Shown here piece by piece: positions 20,892 through 33,669 of a stretch of 64,000 nt of DNA. The DNA is from Hyperoplus lanceolatus (lineage: Eukaryota; Chordata; Actinopteri; Uranoscopiformes; Ammodytidae), in the NCBI GenBank assembly GCA_026929865.2, contig CM049400.1, positions 15,272,501 to 15,336,500 on the forward strand. Reading direction: 5' to 3'. The position numbers and the translations under genes were made by a program. Positions within the stretch are counted from its first letter, which is position 1. Each line of letters begins with the position of its first letter. The notes below the pieces were generated by a model. That model saw nothing but the letters and a program-made list of their open reading frames with translations. It searched no databases and was not told the DNA's origin.

Positions 20892-22301
20892 AGGGGTATA
20901 CTACGAAGCAAACTCAACAGAGCCCGGCTCTCTTTTCTTGATCTGGTTCAACATAACACATACCCTCGCTCAAAGCTAACCGGTATCACGAAGGCAGTTA
21001 TCAACCTCTTATGTTGAACGAGGGTTTCAACTTCAGGCTCTGTGCGCGTCCCCATGAGAGGGGGCGTTTGACCCGTCATTTGACTCTGCTTCAAAATGGA
21101 CTGATCTTGTGCCGCTAACTTTACACAAACGGACTGATTGCGAGCAGCTGAGTAAAACAAAAGTGTGTCGCCAACTTCATTCAAGAGGAAAAGTTTATCA
21201 GTCTGAATTATTACAGCAGAAAACAGAGAGCCGAAAAAAAAACTCTTACTGCAAATAAGGAGAGTGGAATGCTGCCAGTATGGAAATGATTTATTTATCT
21301 TGCCGATCGTTCTCGCAGTGCGTAACGTGACGTTATAAAATAATGAAACGTTGAACTCGGATTTAAACACTATACCATTTAGCCTAATAGCATATAGGCT
21401 ATATAGGCTACTTTGATATATTTATTGCACTACGCCTATAAATCCCACACTTAAGAATGTAATTTAAGTCTGACACTGTCCCCAAATGAATAGCCTATGG
21501 AAAATCACTTTAGTTTTGGGCCACATCATAATGAATATAATTTTGATTTAGACTATCCTTTTATTTGAATCTTACAAATACCAATAGGCCTACATTAAAA
21601 AAACATGTAGGCTATAGTCTTTATTTTTCGGCCAAATATGAATCTACTGTGATAAGCTTAACCTGCGAGTCTGCAACGATGTCCGAACTGTGACAGCTGT
21701 CACCTGTCACGTCCCAACTGTAATCACTACTGATGAAAAGAAAGAAGCCTACAGTGAAATAATGTTGCAACCTGTGATTTTATAGAACGCTTTATTAAGA
21801 TCCAGTGTGTGTAGATCGCCAGGTAAAACCATTTAAGGTGAGAGCATAAAGTGGCGCTGCATACAGTAGGTCTTGGCTATTTAACATTTTCTGCATCAAT
21901 AACTGCATGTGGCAAAAAGCCCCAGCGCGATGTGACAGTTCACTCTGCTGTAAGTCTTATGTCACGGCTTCGTTTCGTTCATTAACTTACTGATCAATAA
22001 GTTTAGCATACTGATTTAACTAGTTTACTCAGTGAGAAGTATCGCTTAGACAATATAGTCAGGTCCGCGCCTCCGCGGGATTTCAAAATGTGTAGTTTCC
22101 TTAAAGGGCAGCGCTCTAAGAGCCGAATTTAAGTTCACACTCTGCAACAAAAACTGGTCTGGGCAGGTTAGCCGTGCACCCTCTGTTTCCACGGTGATCT
22201 AGCCAGGTAGAAAGAGAGCCACCTTTCGTGATACTGAAAACTCTGGCTTGAGACTCAACAGACCTCGCTCAGCCCTTAATCTCGCTTCGTAGTATACCCC
22301 T
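20892..22301. mobile_element. Harbinger-like non-autonomous element (CAG duplication)
   Basis: The ends AGGGGTATACTACGAAGC and GCTTCGTAGTATACCCCT are perfect 18-bp inverted repeats. CAG flanks both sides (20889-20891 and 22302-22304), and the LINE frame resumes across the site. Three-base duplications point to the Harbinger group, some fish members of which use CWG; this is inference. A 140-codon minus-strand frame (20948-21370) has no recognisable domain and overlaps terminal sequence, so I do not call it a gene. A partial copy lies at 2593-3010. Confidence 0.85.
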
Positions 22302-22304
22302 CAG

Positions 22305-22367
22305 ATGTCTGGAGAATCTGGATGACTGAAAGCAAATGATGGAGGGCTCGTCTGAGGACGACCTAGA
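22305..22367 (+). pseudogene. LINE ORF2 C-terminal fragment, part 2
   Basis: Taken across the CAG site, NELA (part 1) continues as RCLENLDD, then a stop, then WRA-type tail remnants. The fragment ends with ACTA (22364-22367), repeating the ACTA at 20545-20548, a 4-bp duplication around the LINE piece. Confidence 0.5.
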
Positions 22368-22402
22368 GAGACTAACCATTCGTTAACTGTTAACTAATGT
22401 GT
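22368..22402 (+). repeat. TAA-rich fish repeat, right fragment
   Basis: ACCATTCGTTAACTGTTAAC and TAATGTGTCTA continue the repeat interrupted at 20548, as shown by its uninterrupted reverse-strand copy near 24290-24330. Confidence 0.6.
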
Positions 22403-22641
22403 CTAACCCTCTGGTAGAAAATTAGACTGAATGAAGACTTTGAACCACATATGATGATTCATGGGATGTACACTAATAAAAGAGGAAGTATCACAAAACA
22501 TTTTTTCAAAAAAACCATTAAGTAAATATAAAAACAATAATAACAAACTACTTTCACACTATGTATATACTCTATGCACTATTTACAAGCTAAGTGGTAG
22601 CTGGGAAGCTTCTGGGTCTTGCTTCTCACAGTGTTCTCTAA

Positions 22642-23662
22642 GGGTGTATTCACACATGCCGTGTTTAGTTCGGTTGAAACGAACTCAGGTGCACTTCTGC
22701 CTTCAGTGCGCATCTTTCAGGCAGGTGTGAATACAGCAATCGCACTCGGGGGCGGACCAAACAAGCGGACCGAGACCCAGCTGAAGAGGTGGTCTCGATG
22801 CGCTTCAAAACGAACTCTGCTGCAGTTCGTTTGTGGTGTGAATTTGGCCGGACTCGATTCGACCCAATTGCAGGAAGCACTGCGCCTTTGATTTCTTTTC
22901 TTTTCTTTTTTAATAAATCGCCATCAGCTTCACATTATGGGAGAGTGTTGTTGTCGCCGTTGTTAGGAAGATTAGTTGTGGGTTTGCGAGCGAAAATATT
23001 ACAGTTGATAATGACGCGTCACATGTTCAGCGATCAGATGGAGAGGGGAGCGAGCGTCTCCCGCACAGTGCCAACAGGTTCACCCTGCGCTTTGCATGAA
23101 GTGTGTGTTTTTATTTTTCTTCCCAACGTGACCGTCAATACTGTCCCTGTGTCAGTTTGGAACTGAACTGCCGAACTGACACCCAGCTGATACACTGCTT
23201 AATCAGCTGAGTGTCAGCTTGAGCCTATTCTTCTCTCGAGCCGCGCGTCCAACAGCAACAATACAGTAGGCTATACATTATGTTTCACATCGTAGGCTAC
23301 AAGCCACATAACGTGGCATTGACTTAGGGCTACATATTATAACCATATGAAACAACAATAATTAAATTTTCTTCTTCTTTATTTATAGGCTAGATGTAGG
23401 CCTTTTTATTATTTTTAACCCCGTATAATATCAATGATATATTTCGCAGTTTTTACTTCGTTCTTCCTGCTTCTCTCCATCCCAGAATGTCTGTCCAATG
23501 AATGAATGACCTCAGATCACGTGTGGTTTTGCTTCGTAATGCTGGTTCAATTGCAAAAGAGGCAATATGAAAGTGGACCACACCAAACAAAAAAAATCTA
23601 AACTCTATTTGGTCTGGACCAAAGCAAGTGAACTAACGGACTTTCCATGTGTGAATACACCC
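22642..23662. mobile_element. Harbinger-like non-autonomous element, copy 2 (inverted)
   Basis: GGGTGTATTCACACATG and CATGTGTGAATACACCC are inverted ends flanked by TAA on both sides (22639-22641, 23663-23665). The element is the reverse-orientation relative of 5959-6985 and similar over its whole length (for example TTGGTCTGGACCAAAGC and CGGTTGAAACGAACTC). Confidence 0.85.
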
Positions 23663-23796
23663 TAAGCCTCTAAGGGACTGACAGTATCACAAGAACATTC
23701 CCTGGAAACAGGAGGACCTCTAGTTTGAGATGATGTTTTCATTTTATTTATCAGCCATATCTTCAGGAAGATATTAATAAAGATATGCACGCACGT

Positions 23797-24385
23797 GATA
23801 AATGGTTCCCACTTTACGATAAGGGTCACAAATAACATTAAGACATGGTTAATTATGCTTAAGTGACGCTTAATCAGCACTAGTATGCTTTTATTCAGTG
23901 TTAATTCATGATAAATGGTTCCCACTTTACAATAAGGGTCACAAAGCCCATTAATAAATGGTTAATTACACTTAAGTAATGCCTATTAAGGTTAATTATA
24001 CTTCATTAATGCCTATTCAGCACTGGTGTGGATTTATTAAGTGTCACTTAATGGATACATTGTTCCCACTATACAATAAGGGTCACAAAGAGCATTAATA
24101 AATGGTTAATTATGCTTAAAATGTTAAGAAAATGACACTTGCTAACAGTTAATTAATGCATATTATTATATTAATCAACTGTTGGTTCATGCTTAATTAA
24201 TGTTTTAACTAAGGTTAGTATAGGATATTTATAAACATTAAATAATGTATTAATTAATACCTTAGTTAACATGAACTCCATTAGTAAATGCTTACTAGAC
24301 ACATTAGTTAACGGTTAACTAATGGCTAGTTAACCCTTATTAAGCATAAACTAACCATTAATTCATGTACCCTTATTATAATGTG
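23797..24385. repeat. TAA-rich repeat with internal tandem units
   Basis: Three units start GATAAATGGTTCCCACTTTA (23797), the same at 23910, and GATACATTGTTCCCACTATA (24054). They are followed by a longer degenerate part that ends in CCTTATTATAATGTGTTACC. The right end matches, in reverse, the fragment at 20485. It is non-coding; the class is unknown to me. Confidence 0.7.
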
Positions 24386-25276
24386 TTACCAAACAATCAT
24401 ATTAATTGTATTATGATAATCAATGAATGAAGCAACATTTACATTTAGGACACATTTGTGAATGTCATGACTAATGTGGAATCAGTTAATGTTCTAGCAT
24501 ATCTATTTCAGTTCTCCTTGATAGAGGGCGGTTGCTGATGACACAGCCAGTCAAGTTACTCTGCAGGTGAAGATGGATTGGCTTGTCAGCCTGGGGGATC
24601 AGAAGTAGCTGTGGTTTGGCAGGTCTTTGTCAGGACAGGGATCAGGGGACCATGCCTAGAGGAGGGACACCAATAGTTTAAGGTGGTTGCAGAGCGGAAC
24701 AAGGACAGTAATATTCACTGTGGTGTAGAGACCACCAGCTATGACTGCTGAAATGGCTATTTATCAGATGTTATTGCTTGAAAGAAAAAGCCGGAGATAG
24801 TACTCACTTTGAAACAGTGTCAAGGTCCTGTAAAGTCAGACTATTGTTGTTACAGTACAAACTTGCTTTGGGATTACAACAAAAAAAAACTACTGGGAAG
24901 ACTTTTATTTATTAATTGAAATAGAATGGAAGTAGAATGTTTGGTTTGAGGCAACAAGGTGATTCTTGAACAAAAGTTTGAAAAGTTGCCTACTCTGATA
25001 CAGAACATCACAACATATCACTTGAAAATAAGTGCCCTTTTACAGAGGATAATGGACCAATCTGCATGGTAATGGATATATTTGGAACGGTAAGTGAGGA
25101 GTTAGGAAAAGCTGAAATGGGCTGTCATGGTTTGGTAATTGTGCTGGGGAAAGCATGCAATTGCTTCACATGGAAAGATGAATATAGCATTCAAGAACAG
25201 GAGTCTCTCAAAGACACTTGGGTGAATTGAGGACGTGAGACCTGAAGTGTTGCATGGAATTTGCCTCATTAACATT
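24386..25276. other. No gene seen
   Basis: Unique-looking, mixed-composition sequence; no frame or repeat recognised. Confidence 0.45.
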
Positions 25277-25775
25277 TAGAGGTGCATCTCATTTCATTAG
25301 AATATCTTGGAAAAGCAAAAAAAAATCTGTAACTTTATTAAAAAAACTGAAAGTTCCAAATAGTCTAGATTCATAAGATACAAAGTGATATATTTCAGGC
25401 ATTATTTTTCTGTAATTTAGAAAATTGCAGTTTACAGCTCATGACGATCAAAAATCCAGCATCTCAAAATATTAGAATATTCCAAATGGTCAATCAAAAA
25501 AAAAAAGTATAATACAAAAATGCTGACTTTTTGAAAAGTATCTTCATTCATCCACTCAAGACTTGGCCGGGGAGCTTATTTTGCATGAATCATTGTATTA
25601 ATGCAGCATGGTATGGAGATGATCAGCCTGCGGCACTGCTGAGGCGTTATGGAAGCCCAGCTTGCTTTGATAGGGGCCTTCAGTCAGCTCGTCTGTATCG
25701 TGGGTCTGGTCTGTTTCATCTTCCTCTTGACATTACTCCATACATTATCTATGGGGTTCAGCTTTTTCTTTCTCC
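25277..25775 (-). mobile_element. Truncated Tc1-like element
   Basis: It starts with a Tc1-type end, GAGGTGCATCTCATTTCATT, then AT-rich subterminal sequence. From about 25555 it contains the C-terminal coding part on the minus strand, colinear with the Tc1 at 16288-16480 (shared ATCAGCCTGYGGCACTGCTGAGG and ATGGGGTTCAG). The rest of the transposase and the other end are missing, and several indels are present. Confidence 0.75.
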
Positions 25776-26461
25776 CTTAAATTGTATGCACAGTTCAGAA
25801 CAGTCTCCCAGTCATTCAGCTTTGCAGTAATTTCCAGATAAAAGTTTGAGTATCCTGCTTGTTTTTATCCAATCAGGAGACAAAGCGCTATTAAGAGGCG
25901 GATCTCTGTGCCTGTCAACGATGACTCGCTGCTTTCCATCGCGGCACTATCTGTCGAAGATGGCTGCTCATTCATGTGGTGGTTACGAAGGGACGAGGGA
26001 GGGGACTGCTATCTGCAGTCAATGACAGGAAGTTAGTTAAAAGGATCATTTCACTTACTTCTCCTTTAACTACTCCCCTATGAATGCTGACAGTACATAC
26101 TGTATAAGCAATGCAATAGACCATACACTGGATACATGTTTGAGTTGTATTTATGATAACATTGGTAACACATTCATGAAGTACAATCAATTATTCAAGT
26201 ACAAATACTCAATTTGAAATGTGGGTTTATTGAAAACATGTATAGCCGTGCTGTTGATGTTATGTACAGTATGTGGTGTGTTCAATCAAGCATAGTGCTT
26301 CATGCTCAATCTGCTATCAATATTTGCACATTTAATCCCCATAATAATGTGTTTAAGAATACATTACTTGTATCTTCACATACGTTGGCAAAGCTTAAAT
26401 AAAAAATGTGTGTTAAATTATAGGCTATCTATAATATATTTCAGCAGTGGAAAGAACTGAG
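25776..26461. other. No gene seen
   Basis: A CpG-containing patch (25880-26010) stands out from AT-rich surroundings, but no family or gene is recognised. Confidence 0.4.
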
Positions 26462-26465
26462 ACAC

Positions 26466-26549
<84 letters not shown>
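26462..26549. repeat. (CA)n microsatellite
   Basis: About 40 nearly uninterrupted CA units. Confidence 0.97.
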
Positions 26550-26551
<2 letters not shown>

Positions 26552-28925
26552 AACCACACTGCCCTATGGACTCATGAAACTAACAGTGACCATGTGTCCT
26601 CCACAACATAATGCATTACGTCTTGCCTTTCAGTCTTTTTCACTCTTTATATACCTGCATTTGACCCTACTTTAGGGGAAATTGTTAACAACAGTGGAAA
26701 GCACTTCTAGACAATGTGGCAGATAAGATTAATTCGCTAGGAAATACTTTTTCCCCTCTGTGACAAAAATTCAGCACTGCTGTTCAGTTGTGCAATAAGT
26801 TTCGAACAACTTCCCCTCAACATTTAAGACAGAGTGACACAAACAAGTAAATAATTTTATCTGGTCAAACCAATATTACCCAGCATATAGTTTGAAACAT
26901 AATTTCCTCTATATCGCTTCCCAATCTTCTAAGATGCCTATAAGCCTTGGTGTTTGACCCAACCTGTTTCCTGCCTGTTAATATTTTTTCTGCCATGTCC
27001 TTAGAGTCCATGCTTTTATCAATGAGTTGCACACTTGTGTTAAACTTACTGTATGCAGGCAAACATTTTGTCATTTAATAGAAAGCTATTTGAAAGCTAT
27101 GAAGTTCAATAGTTGGGGGAGGAGGGGGAGGGGCAGCACTGTAGTGTTGATTGTGATTATAGTTTTAAGTGTGTTGATGTCTGTTTTCACTGATGGGCTG
27201 GACACATTATTATTACCGTGTCATCAGAATGAATTGGTTAGCTGACAGTGACAACTGTGCACTGTGCAGCTCCAAAAAACAAATTGTGTATCATACCAAA
27301 CCTCACAACTAAAAAATAAGCAGACTGACGTTCCTGTTCTTATGTTGGTTTAATGGAATTTACGAGATTTTTTCTGATGATCAAATCCAGTCAAATGGTC
27401 ACACTTCTGTCATTTTTCACCTTTCTTTTGCCAAATTATAATATCAAGATATCAGTTTAACTTTTTTAATAATGTAAGCATCAAGGGTGCCTGTTCAGAA
27501 GTTACATTTTGCTTTTCAAACCAATGCCCATGTCTCGTGTAAATTGGGGCAAAAACTACCAAAGCTTTCAATTAATTATTAATCAATTGCTGACTTGCTA
27601 TCAAATTAAACTAAACATTCATGGTCTTTTAATTAGGCTACATTATGTTCCTGTTGTGTAATAACCTGCTTTATCATGATAGATCCCTAGCTTTTACAAC
27701 AATATACCATACAAGGATAACCTACAAATCCAATGCCAGTCAAGTGCATTATACAAAACATTATCCCGACTGCTTGAACAAACACTATTGATGTAAAGAT
27801 ATTTTAGTTTTTACAGAAGCAGGTTCTTTTTGTGCTTAACAAGCATAATGAACACATCTTAACAAGTCATGCTATTAATGTGGTTACAGTATTCGTTGTT
27901 CGTAAATAAATATATGCAGCACAGTATCTTGTCTGTATTTAAAAAACAATCTTAGCATTATTTAAGCCTGATCCAAACACTTTGATATGACTGTATTCAA
28001 CATAAGTTCAGGGATTTAAATGGTTTTGTGAGTGACTTGTATGTCAATGATGATTTTTCAAATAGAATAATTACTGTTTTCTTGTGAATGAAGGCTCTGC
28101 CAAAAGTTAGTAAGAAAATATCCACTCACATGTCTGATGGGCATTTAGGCAAGATACAGTACACCCACTGCCATTATTCTCAATATTGGTATGTGTTAGA
28201 ATGCACAACTACACTTGACTTTGCTAAATGTTGGCTGGTATATCCTTGACCTCGCAATGTGGAATCATTTGACAGTATTTATGAATTATTATGATATATG
28301 TATTATGATATATTATGGCAGCAATATGAGAACGTTTACTTGCCATTCTAACTGTTTAGACAACCCTGCCTCATATATCCATCAAATGCTATCAAAGTAA
28401 GAAAAAAAGTTTTTCATCAACCTTAGTTGTTGTAATTGTTTGACATTTCATCTAATAAGCTGATTCATGTCAAAGGTTCTAGATGATGTTGTGCGTTTTG
28501 TGCAGAAAGTAGATGTTGCTGGTGCAGAATGCTGTCTATCTGTGTCCTGTGTGCCAGATTTTTCAAGCAAGGAGGCAGGAAAAGTGGAATTGCTCTGACC
28601 TGTCATTCTTTGATTAATGCACTCAGGGTGTAATGCATGTGATCATAAGATGTTCTTGGAAAGTAATCACACACACACAGTTATCGGTTTCAGGGCCAGA
28701 TGCCTTTTCTCATCCCTCTCTGTCTATTCAATAATTACTATTTATTTTGCATTGTAAATAGCACTTACCCTTTATTCCATTTGATAACTACAGTATATTG
28801 CCCCTGCTATTTAAGCTACCTGAAGGAGAGTGGCCATAGCAATCACAGGGAAATCAATGGACTTTAGCATTATAGTGGGAGATATTCTCATGAGATTGTT
28901 AAAATTAGGACATAATATGAAAGGT
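26550..28925. other. No gene seen
   Basis: Over 2.3 kb of AT-rich, apparently unique sequence. Open frames are short (69 codons or fewer) and featureless. Confidence 0.45.
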
Positions 28926-29853
28926 GCATCAGATTAATCACAGGATTCCATGGATTAATCACGATTAATTCTACCATTCGAAATAGGCCCAACAAATTAC
29001 CATTTTTTCTGTATATCGTTATATGAATTGAAAGATAAAGGACAGAAGGTGAATATATACATTTGAATGTAGTTTTTATTCATTGAAAATCCAAATGATG
29101 GTGTAATTACTGCAAATAAATTATAATCAACTAAAACAACCACACCATACTTACATTTGGCTGTCTCTATTCAGCAAATATAGCATAGGCTATAATGGCA
29201 TGTATTGAGTGAATCCATGGTTTTGCATTCCTGAATACAACCTGATTGCAGTTTGTTCGTGTGTCTGTGTGTAGAAAAGTCCCCAAAGTTCATAAATTAG
29301 TGTTTGATATGTTTTACAGTGTGTTAAGATGTGTTTTATTCAGTGTGGATAACTGTCAGTTAGGGCCGTGACGTCAGTCGGCCGGAGAGTCTGTTTAGTA
29401 AGTTTCCTTTCTCTTCTCCCTCGGTCGGATGTGTGAGCGTTGCCACAGTAATCGATCATTCCACATGTGAAACGTGTTTATTTGAGTTTATGTGAATCAC
29501 CCGTGAGTGAGTAAGTAGTCTACATGCAGTCCCGATCGCTGTTATAAATTAGGCTATAGTTTATGCATGTTATTAACGGCCACGATTCGCGGGTCGCAAC
29601 AGCTGTTGTAGCGTCTCCTCACGAGTCACGAGCGGAGTTTAACCTTGTGTTTCTTTTCCTGCGATCTATGCTGCTGTGTCTGTGAAAGAAGGAAAATAAA
29701 GAGCGGATAAACCATACTCCTCCTCTCCTAGTCTCATGCTTATAGTATGACGTTTTTGGCCATAAGTGCTGTTCTGGCCGACACCTCTGAAGTGAAACCT
29801 GTGATACAAGCAGATCAGCGCGGTACCAATACATCCACCAGTTTCCTCCGCTA

Positions 29854-29894
<41 letters not shown>

Positions 29895-30240
29895 TGTGTA
29901 GCCGACGTTGTTGTCACGTACACACACCTCTGAAAACTGCAGACGTTTGTTTCCTCCCGTGAACGGAGCAGAATGTTTCTCCTGTTGCTTCCGAGAGCAA
30001 CTGCCAGCCGCGACACAGACGTGGCCGTTAGCAGCAGTTATAGACTAGCGTGCTGCTATGTTTGGCTGTGCGCAGCTACTGATCCTGGGTCAGCCACAGC
30101 GTAAGAGTGACTGTAGTGTAGAGCGGGTGGGATGCACGGGGCGGATCATTCTGCACATGCGTTAAATGCGTTAAAAAAAAATAACGCATTAATTCCAGAA
30201 ATTAATCACCCTGCGTTAACGCGTTAATTTTGACAGCCCT
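28926..30240. mobile_element. Probable hAT-type repeat with TTAATC-rich ends
   Basis: The right side ends in GCGTTAACGCGTTAATTTTG then ACAGCCCTA; read inward this is TAGGGCTGTCAAAATTAAC, a common fish hAT-type terminus. The left side has the usual partner motif GGATTAATCACGATTAATT, but its outermost bases are not recognisable, so the left limit is approximate. The interior at 29360-30130 is CpG-rich and holds a CRE-like TGACGTCA at about 29369. No transposase is seen. Confidence 0.5.
29856..29899. repeat. (TG)n microsatellite
   Basis: About 18 TG units plus an interrupted tail; antisense frames through it (THTHTH runs) are artefacts. Confidence 0.95.
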
Positions 30241-30257
30241 AATATATATATATATAT
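30241..30257. repeat. Short (AT)n tract
   Basis: AT dinucleotide run immediately after the CCCTA terminus at 30240, possibly the insertion target. Confidence 0.8.
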
Positions 30258-31857
30258 GGAATATTATAAAATCTGGCTCTGGATTGACGGATTATAGCCA
30301 ATTGCAAAAACGGGATTATTGCGAAAGCCTGTCTGTTAATGATATAAAATAAACACCAACAGTCTGCTTCTCTTTGCATTTGCTGCACTGCAACATTAAT
30401 GAAAACTCTATGAAATATTTTCTGTGTTAGTGCAAGCAAGGTGAAAACCCGGCAGGACAAGCTATGATAAGAGAAGATTGAAATGTAATCCCCAAAGTAG
30501 CAGAGTAAAATATTGAAATTAAACATATCTCATTGTTTGGCATGAAATTGGCAGAATCAAGTTGTGAAGGTCTGTTTCAAGCCACACAGCAGAGATGCCT
30601 GAAAAATTGGCCTTTGGAAGCATCTAATACACGGTTTGTACTAATCGGGTTACCCGGTTAAAAATAACCATCCTTTCAGCGTAGGACATGGCTTCCTGGA
30701 CACAGACTAATCAGAATTATAGCAGCAGCGTTGGTACTCCTGTAGAGCTTTTATTACTCTCCACAGACGCGTTACGTTTGGTATCTTTGCCGGCTCAAAT
30801 TGATGTCCTATGACAAAAATGACAAGAAGCTTCCAAAATATATTGGGGCTTTTTTGCTAAAAGGTCTGCTTTTAAATGATTTGTATTTAAATGTTTGCCT
30901 CTCTTTGCCTAATGGGTACAGCATGCTGACTCCCAAATCTTGTATGTCTTTAATGTTGAAGCCAAAAGGCACACTCTCCAATTAAGTGTTATGTTCTTAA
31001 GGCTAGACAATTTGGACAGACAGTGTTCCCGGGCTCTTCTTTCGTGTCCTCTACAAACATGGGAGGGGGGGTTATTGAGCCTACTCTATCTGTCAAATGA
31101 GCAGTGCCAGCCAGGTCACTGAACCTGAACAGCCACTGCCATCGCTGCTATAGACGCTCGCTGTTGTATGCAGGCACCATGCTCTGCTGAAAAAAGCTGC
31201 AGACACAAGCTGTTTTCAAGCCTGGTGAGCTACAGGGATGCCCATCAGTAGCACAAATAAAAAGTTGCGTAGGGGACACACCAGGGACCAGTCGAAATGA
31301 CCCAAGTTATACAGCACCAACATTTTTGGAAAGTTAATGAGCTGATACATTGAAGCACAAAGCATAAAATGACATGCTGAATATTGGCAGCAAGATTCAC
31401 TCAGGTGGTCATGATGGATTTGAATTGAAGGTACCAGTCTGTCACACAGCGAATAATGCTGGGCTTACACTAGAGAGGACTTCTAAAAGACTTTGAAAAG
31501 ACTAAATACTGACACCCTCTCACATCTAAAGACAAGTAAGTCACACCTAAAGACAATTGTCATTAGTTATCTGAGTTTTCAGTCACAGAATGAGATTTTG
31601 AAAAGACAGGGGGGTCTCATATTGCAAGACCACAACAAGATTCCTTTTGAGATAAATATTTTTTGAAATCCTGCTACAGGGGATTAAAGTGATTTCAGTT
31701 CAAATAAAAACTTTTTTAGCAGGTAAAATGGACTGGGTGTTAAGTAAATATAAACTACTTTATGCCCTCATCACGTAGGCTAAATGTCATGCATGATCAC
31801 GTTAAAAACCACAAACGCGATTGTGATTATTTAATAAAAATAAAAAAAACATCTGTA
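30258..31857. other. No gene seen
   Basis: Mixed sequence without recognisable domains or repeat ends. Confidence 0.45.
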
Positions 31858-32257
31858 GGGGAGAGTGGCCTAAATTGTGCCGGTGGGGAAGTTGTGCCAC
31901 CCCTTGTTTCTAGAAAAACGTGGAAGAAATTGAAAATGTGACCACAAATTTAAGAAGAGCCATCCATTTGACTCATCCTGTTCAGAAGGGAGACACAAGG
32001 AATAAGATTAAAGCACATTTAAGCTAAAAAAAAAACGTTTTTTGCCTTTCAAAGTAAAATTTCCATGATCAAGATTTTTTTGATTGTTGTGTCCGAACAA
32101 TTATAGACAAGTTTGAAAACATTTGACACATGTTTTAGTGCTTTAGTATGCTACACTTTGAGTCTATACAGTTAACACGATGTCAGCCCTAAACTGCTGC
32201 ATCATGCCTATTATCCAAAATTCTGGGGTTGGGGTGATTTGTGCCAAAGGGCCTAGG

Positions 32258-32570
32258 TGAGTTACGTAAGTAAGTAAAATGTATTTATAAAAGCACATTT
32301 ATGACAGTTTGGACTGTCAAAAGTGCTGAACATAGTGCATTCAGTAGGTAAACAATGAAGGTAAAATAACAATAACAAAAATAAAAGACATAAAGCCCAT
32401 ACATCCCCAATATAAACAAAGATAGTAGTGCAGAGGTAAGATAGTTAATGGGGAGGAAAAACCAGGGTGTACAGATGGGTTTTGAGCCTTGATTTAAAGG
32501 CAGAAATGGAGGGGGAATCACATTTGTCAGGTGGCAGCCACAAGCACGGAGCAACTAGTATATTTCTGAG
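32258..32570 (-). repeat. LINE 3'-end-like insert, copy in element 1
   Basis: On the minus strand it runs AATCAAGGCTCAAAACCCAT, then CACTTTTGACAGTCC, TAAATGTGCTTTTATAAATA and a CTTA tandem tail. The GTGCTTTATAAATA block with a short tandem tail is typical of L2/CR1-type LINE 3' ends in fish. The same insert sits at the same place in the copy at 39167, so it predates their separation. Confidence 0.45.
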
Positions 32571-32599
32571 AGTTGTGCCAGTGGCATGGCTGTTGTATA

Positions 32600-32745
32600 C
32601 GCTGGTCACCAAAAATAAAGTGATTGTCTACAGTAGCTCAGAAGAGAGTGACATCTCCATTCCACTTAACGACAGATGGCCAGAAAGATGATAATAGTAA
32701 CTTTGTCATTGTGAGCTTTGCAGGCAAAACCACCTAGATCTGCCA
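32600..32745 (+). pseudogene. Relic of transposase C-terminus (DFVIV-type)
   Basis: Frames read KVIVYSSSEESDISIPLND, then after a frameshift NFVIVSFAGKT. The matching copy at 39925-40080 reads SSSGESDISIPLNDTTDESS and DGDFVIV. An acidic serine run followed by DFVIV.FAGK resembles the C-terminus of pogo/DDE_1-type transposases in fish. Nothing of the catalytic domain remains. Confidence 0.45.
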
Positions 32746-33534
32746 GGCCTTGTTTAAGAAAATTCACCTTCAATCTTTGTAAAATATTTACTTTATTTAC
32801 TTTAAATAAACCTTAAATAAGTAATTGTCTTATGGATTTGTCTTGCATTACAGTGTATGAGATATATATCAATGGCACAATTTACCCCATGGTATTCTCT
32901 CTTGTGGCACAACTTACACCACACCGGGGGAAAGTTGTGCCACAAGACAACTTTTTTTTTCCGAAAGCTATATTTCTTAAACAGTTTATTCCAGATCCAA
33001 AGTTTTTATTGCCAGGGATGCACAACATCCTGAAATATATGTACATATTTGAGTTGGAGACATAACTGTCAAGGCCTCACTTTAAAATCACTTTGAGTAA
33101 AAAGTGGCACAACATAGGCTACTCTCCCCTATATGTCCATGGTTGATCCATACCCAAAATCTTCCTGGAAGTTAGTACACATTTGGGAATTTCTCGCATA
33201 TAAAACCATCACATACTCAAATAGAGAGGCAAAATGAGTATGAGTAGGACTTTAGTATGGCTTTCCGAACACAGCCAGTGTCATTTTCCCCAGTTACTCA
33301 GGAGAGAGATTTCTATTGTATTTTCTCAAATTAATTGTTGTGGTGCATTTTCTTCCGTAGCACCCTGGAAGAGATACAACTGTACAGTATGAGGAACAAA
33401 ACAAAAAACAATAATAAAAAATACAAGTAGCAATAATAAAACATTTTTAAAATAATTTAAAAGAAAAAGAGTGTTCTGGACAGCTTTACCTGGGAGTAAA
33501 CCCCGAGAATGAAGCAGAACACTCTGTAGAGATA

Positions 33535-33665
33535 ACATATTCTATCTGGCTATCTTGGGAACTCCCAGAGAGCACTATACAAGGTGTCTGGGGGAGAATC
33601 AAATATGGGATAGATTGCTTAGCCTCTGACCTGGACCCAGATACGAGGCAACAATTTATTTTATA
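33535..33665 (+). pseudogene. Short LINE-related relic
   Basis: CTTGGGAACTCCCAGAGAGC, GGGAGAATC, TTGCTTAGCCTCTGACCTGG and ACCCAGATACGAGGCAAC resemble, in order, a widespread fish repeat that encodes the end of a LINE polyprotein (LGxPxxE...DLLxLLPPRDPDxxRG). The open frame is lost. Confidence 0.4.
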
Positions 33666-33669
33666 TGTT

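Larger units (their letters stand above)
31858..33129 (+). mobile_element. TA-flanked G-rich-ended element (pogo-like?), copy 1
   Basis: The ends GGGGAGAGTGGCCTA and TAGGCTACTCTCCCC are inverted, with TA on both sides (31856-31857, 33130-33131). Phrases of the form GTTGTGCCA or its complement recur at the ends and inside (about 31878, 31890, 32240, 32572, 32905, 32934 and 33103). The element is closely related to 39167-40230. A LINE-tail repeat (about 32258-32570) and a short acidic coding relic lie within. Confidence 0.72.

Noticed and set aside
20948-21370. 140-codon minus-strand frame inside the Harbinger-like element
   Set aside because: It overlaps terminal and subterminal sequence, has no nuclease or Myb-like motif, and the related copy at 2593-3010 does not cover this part.
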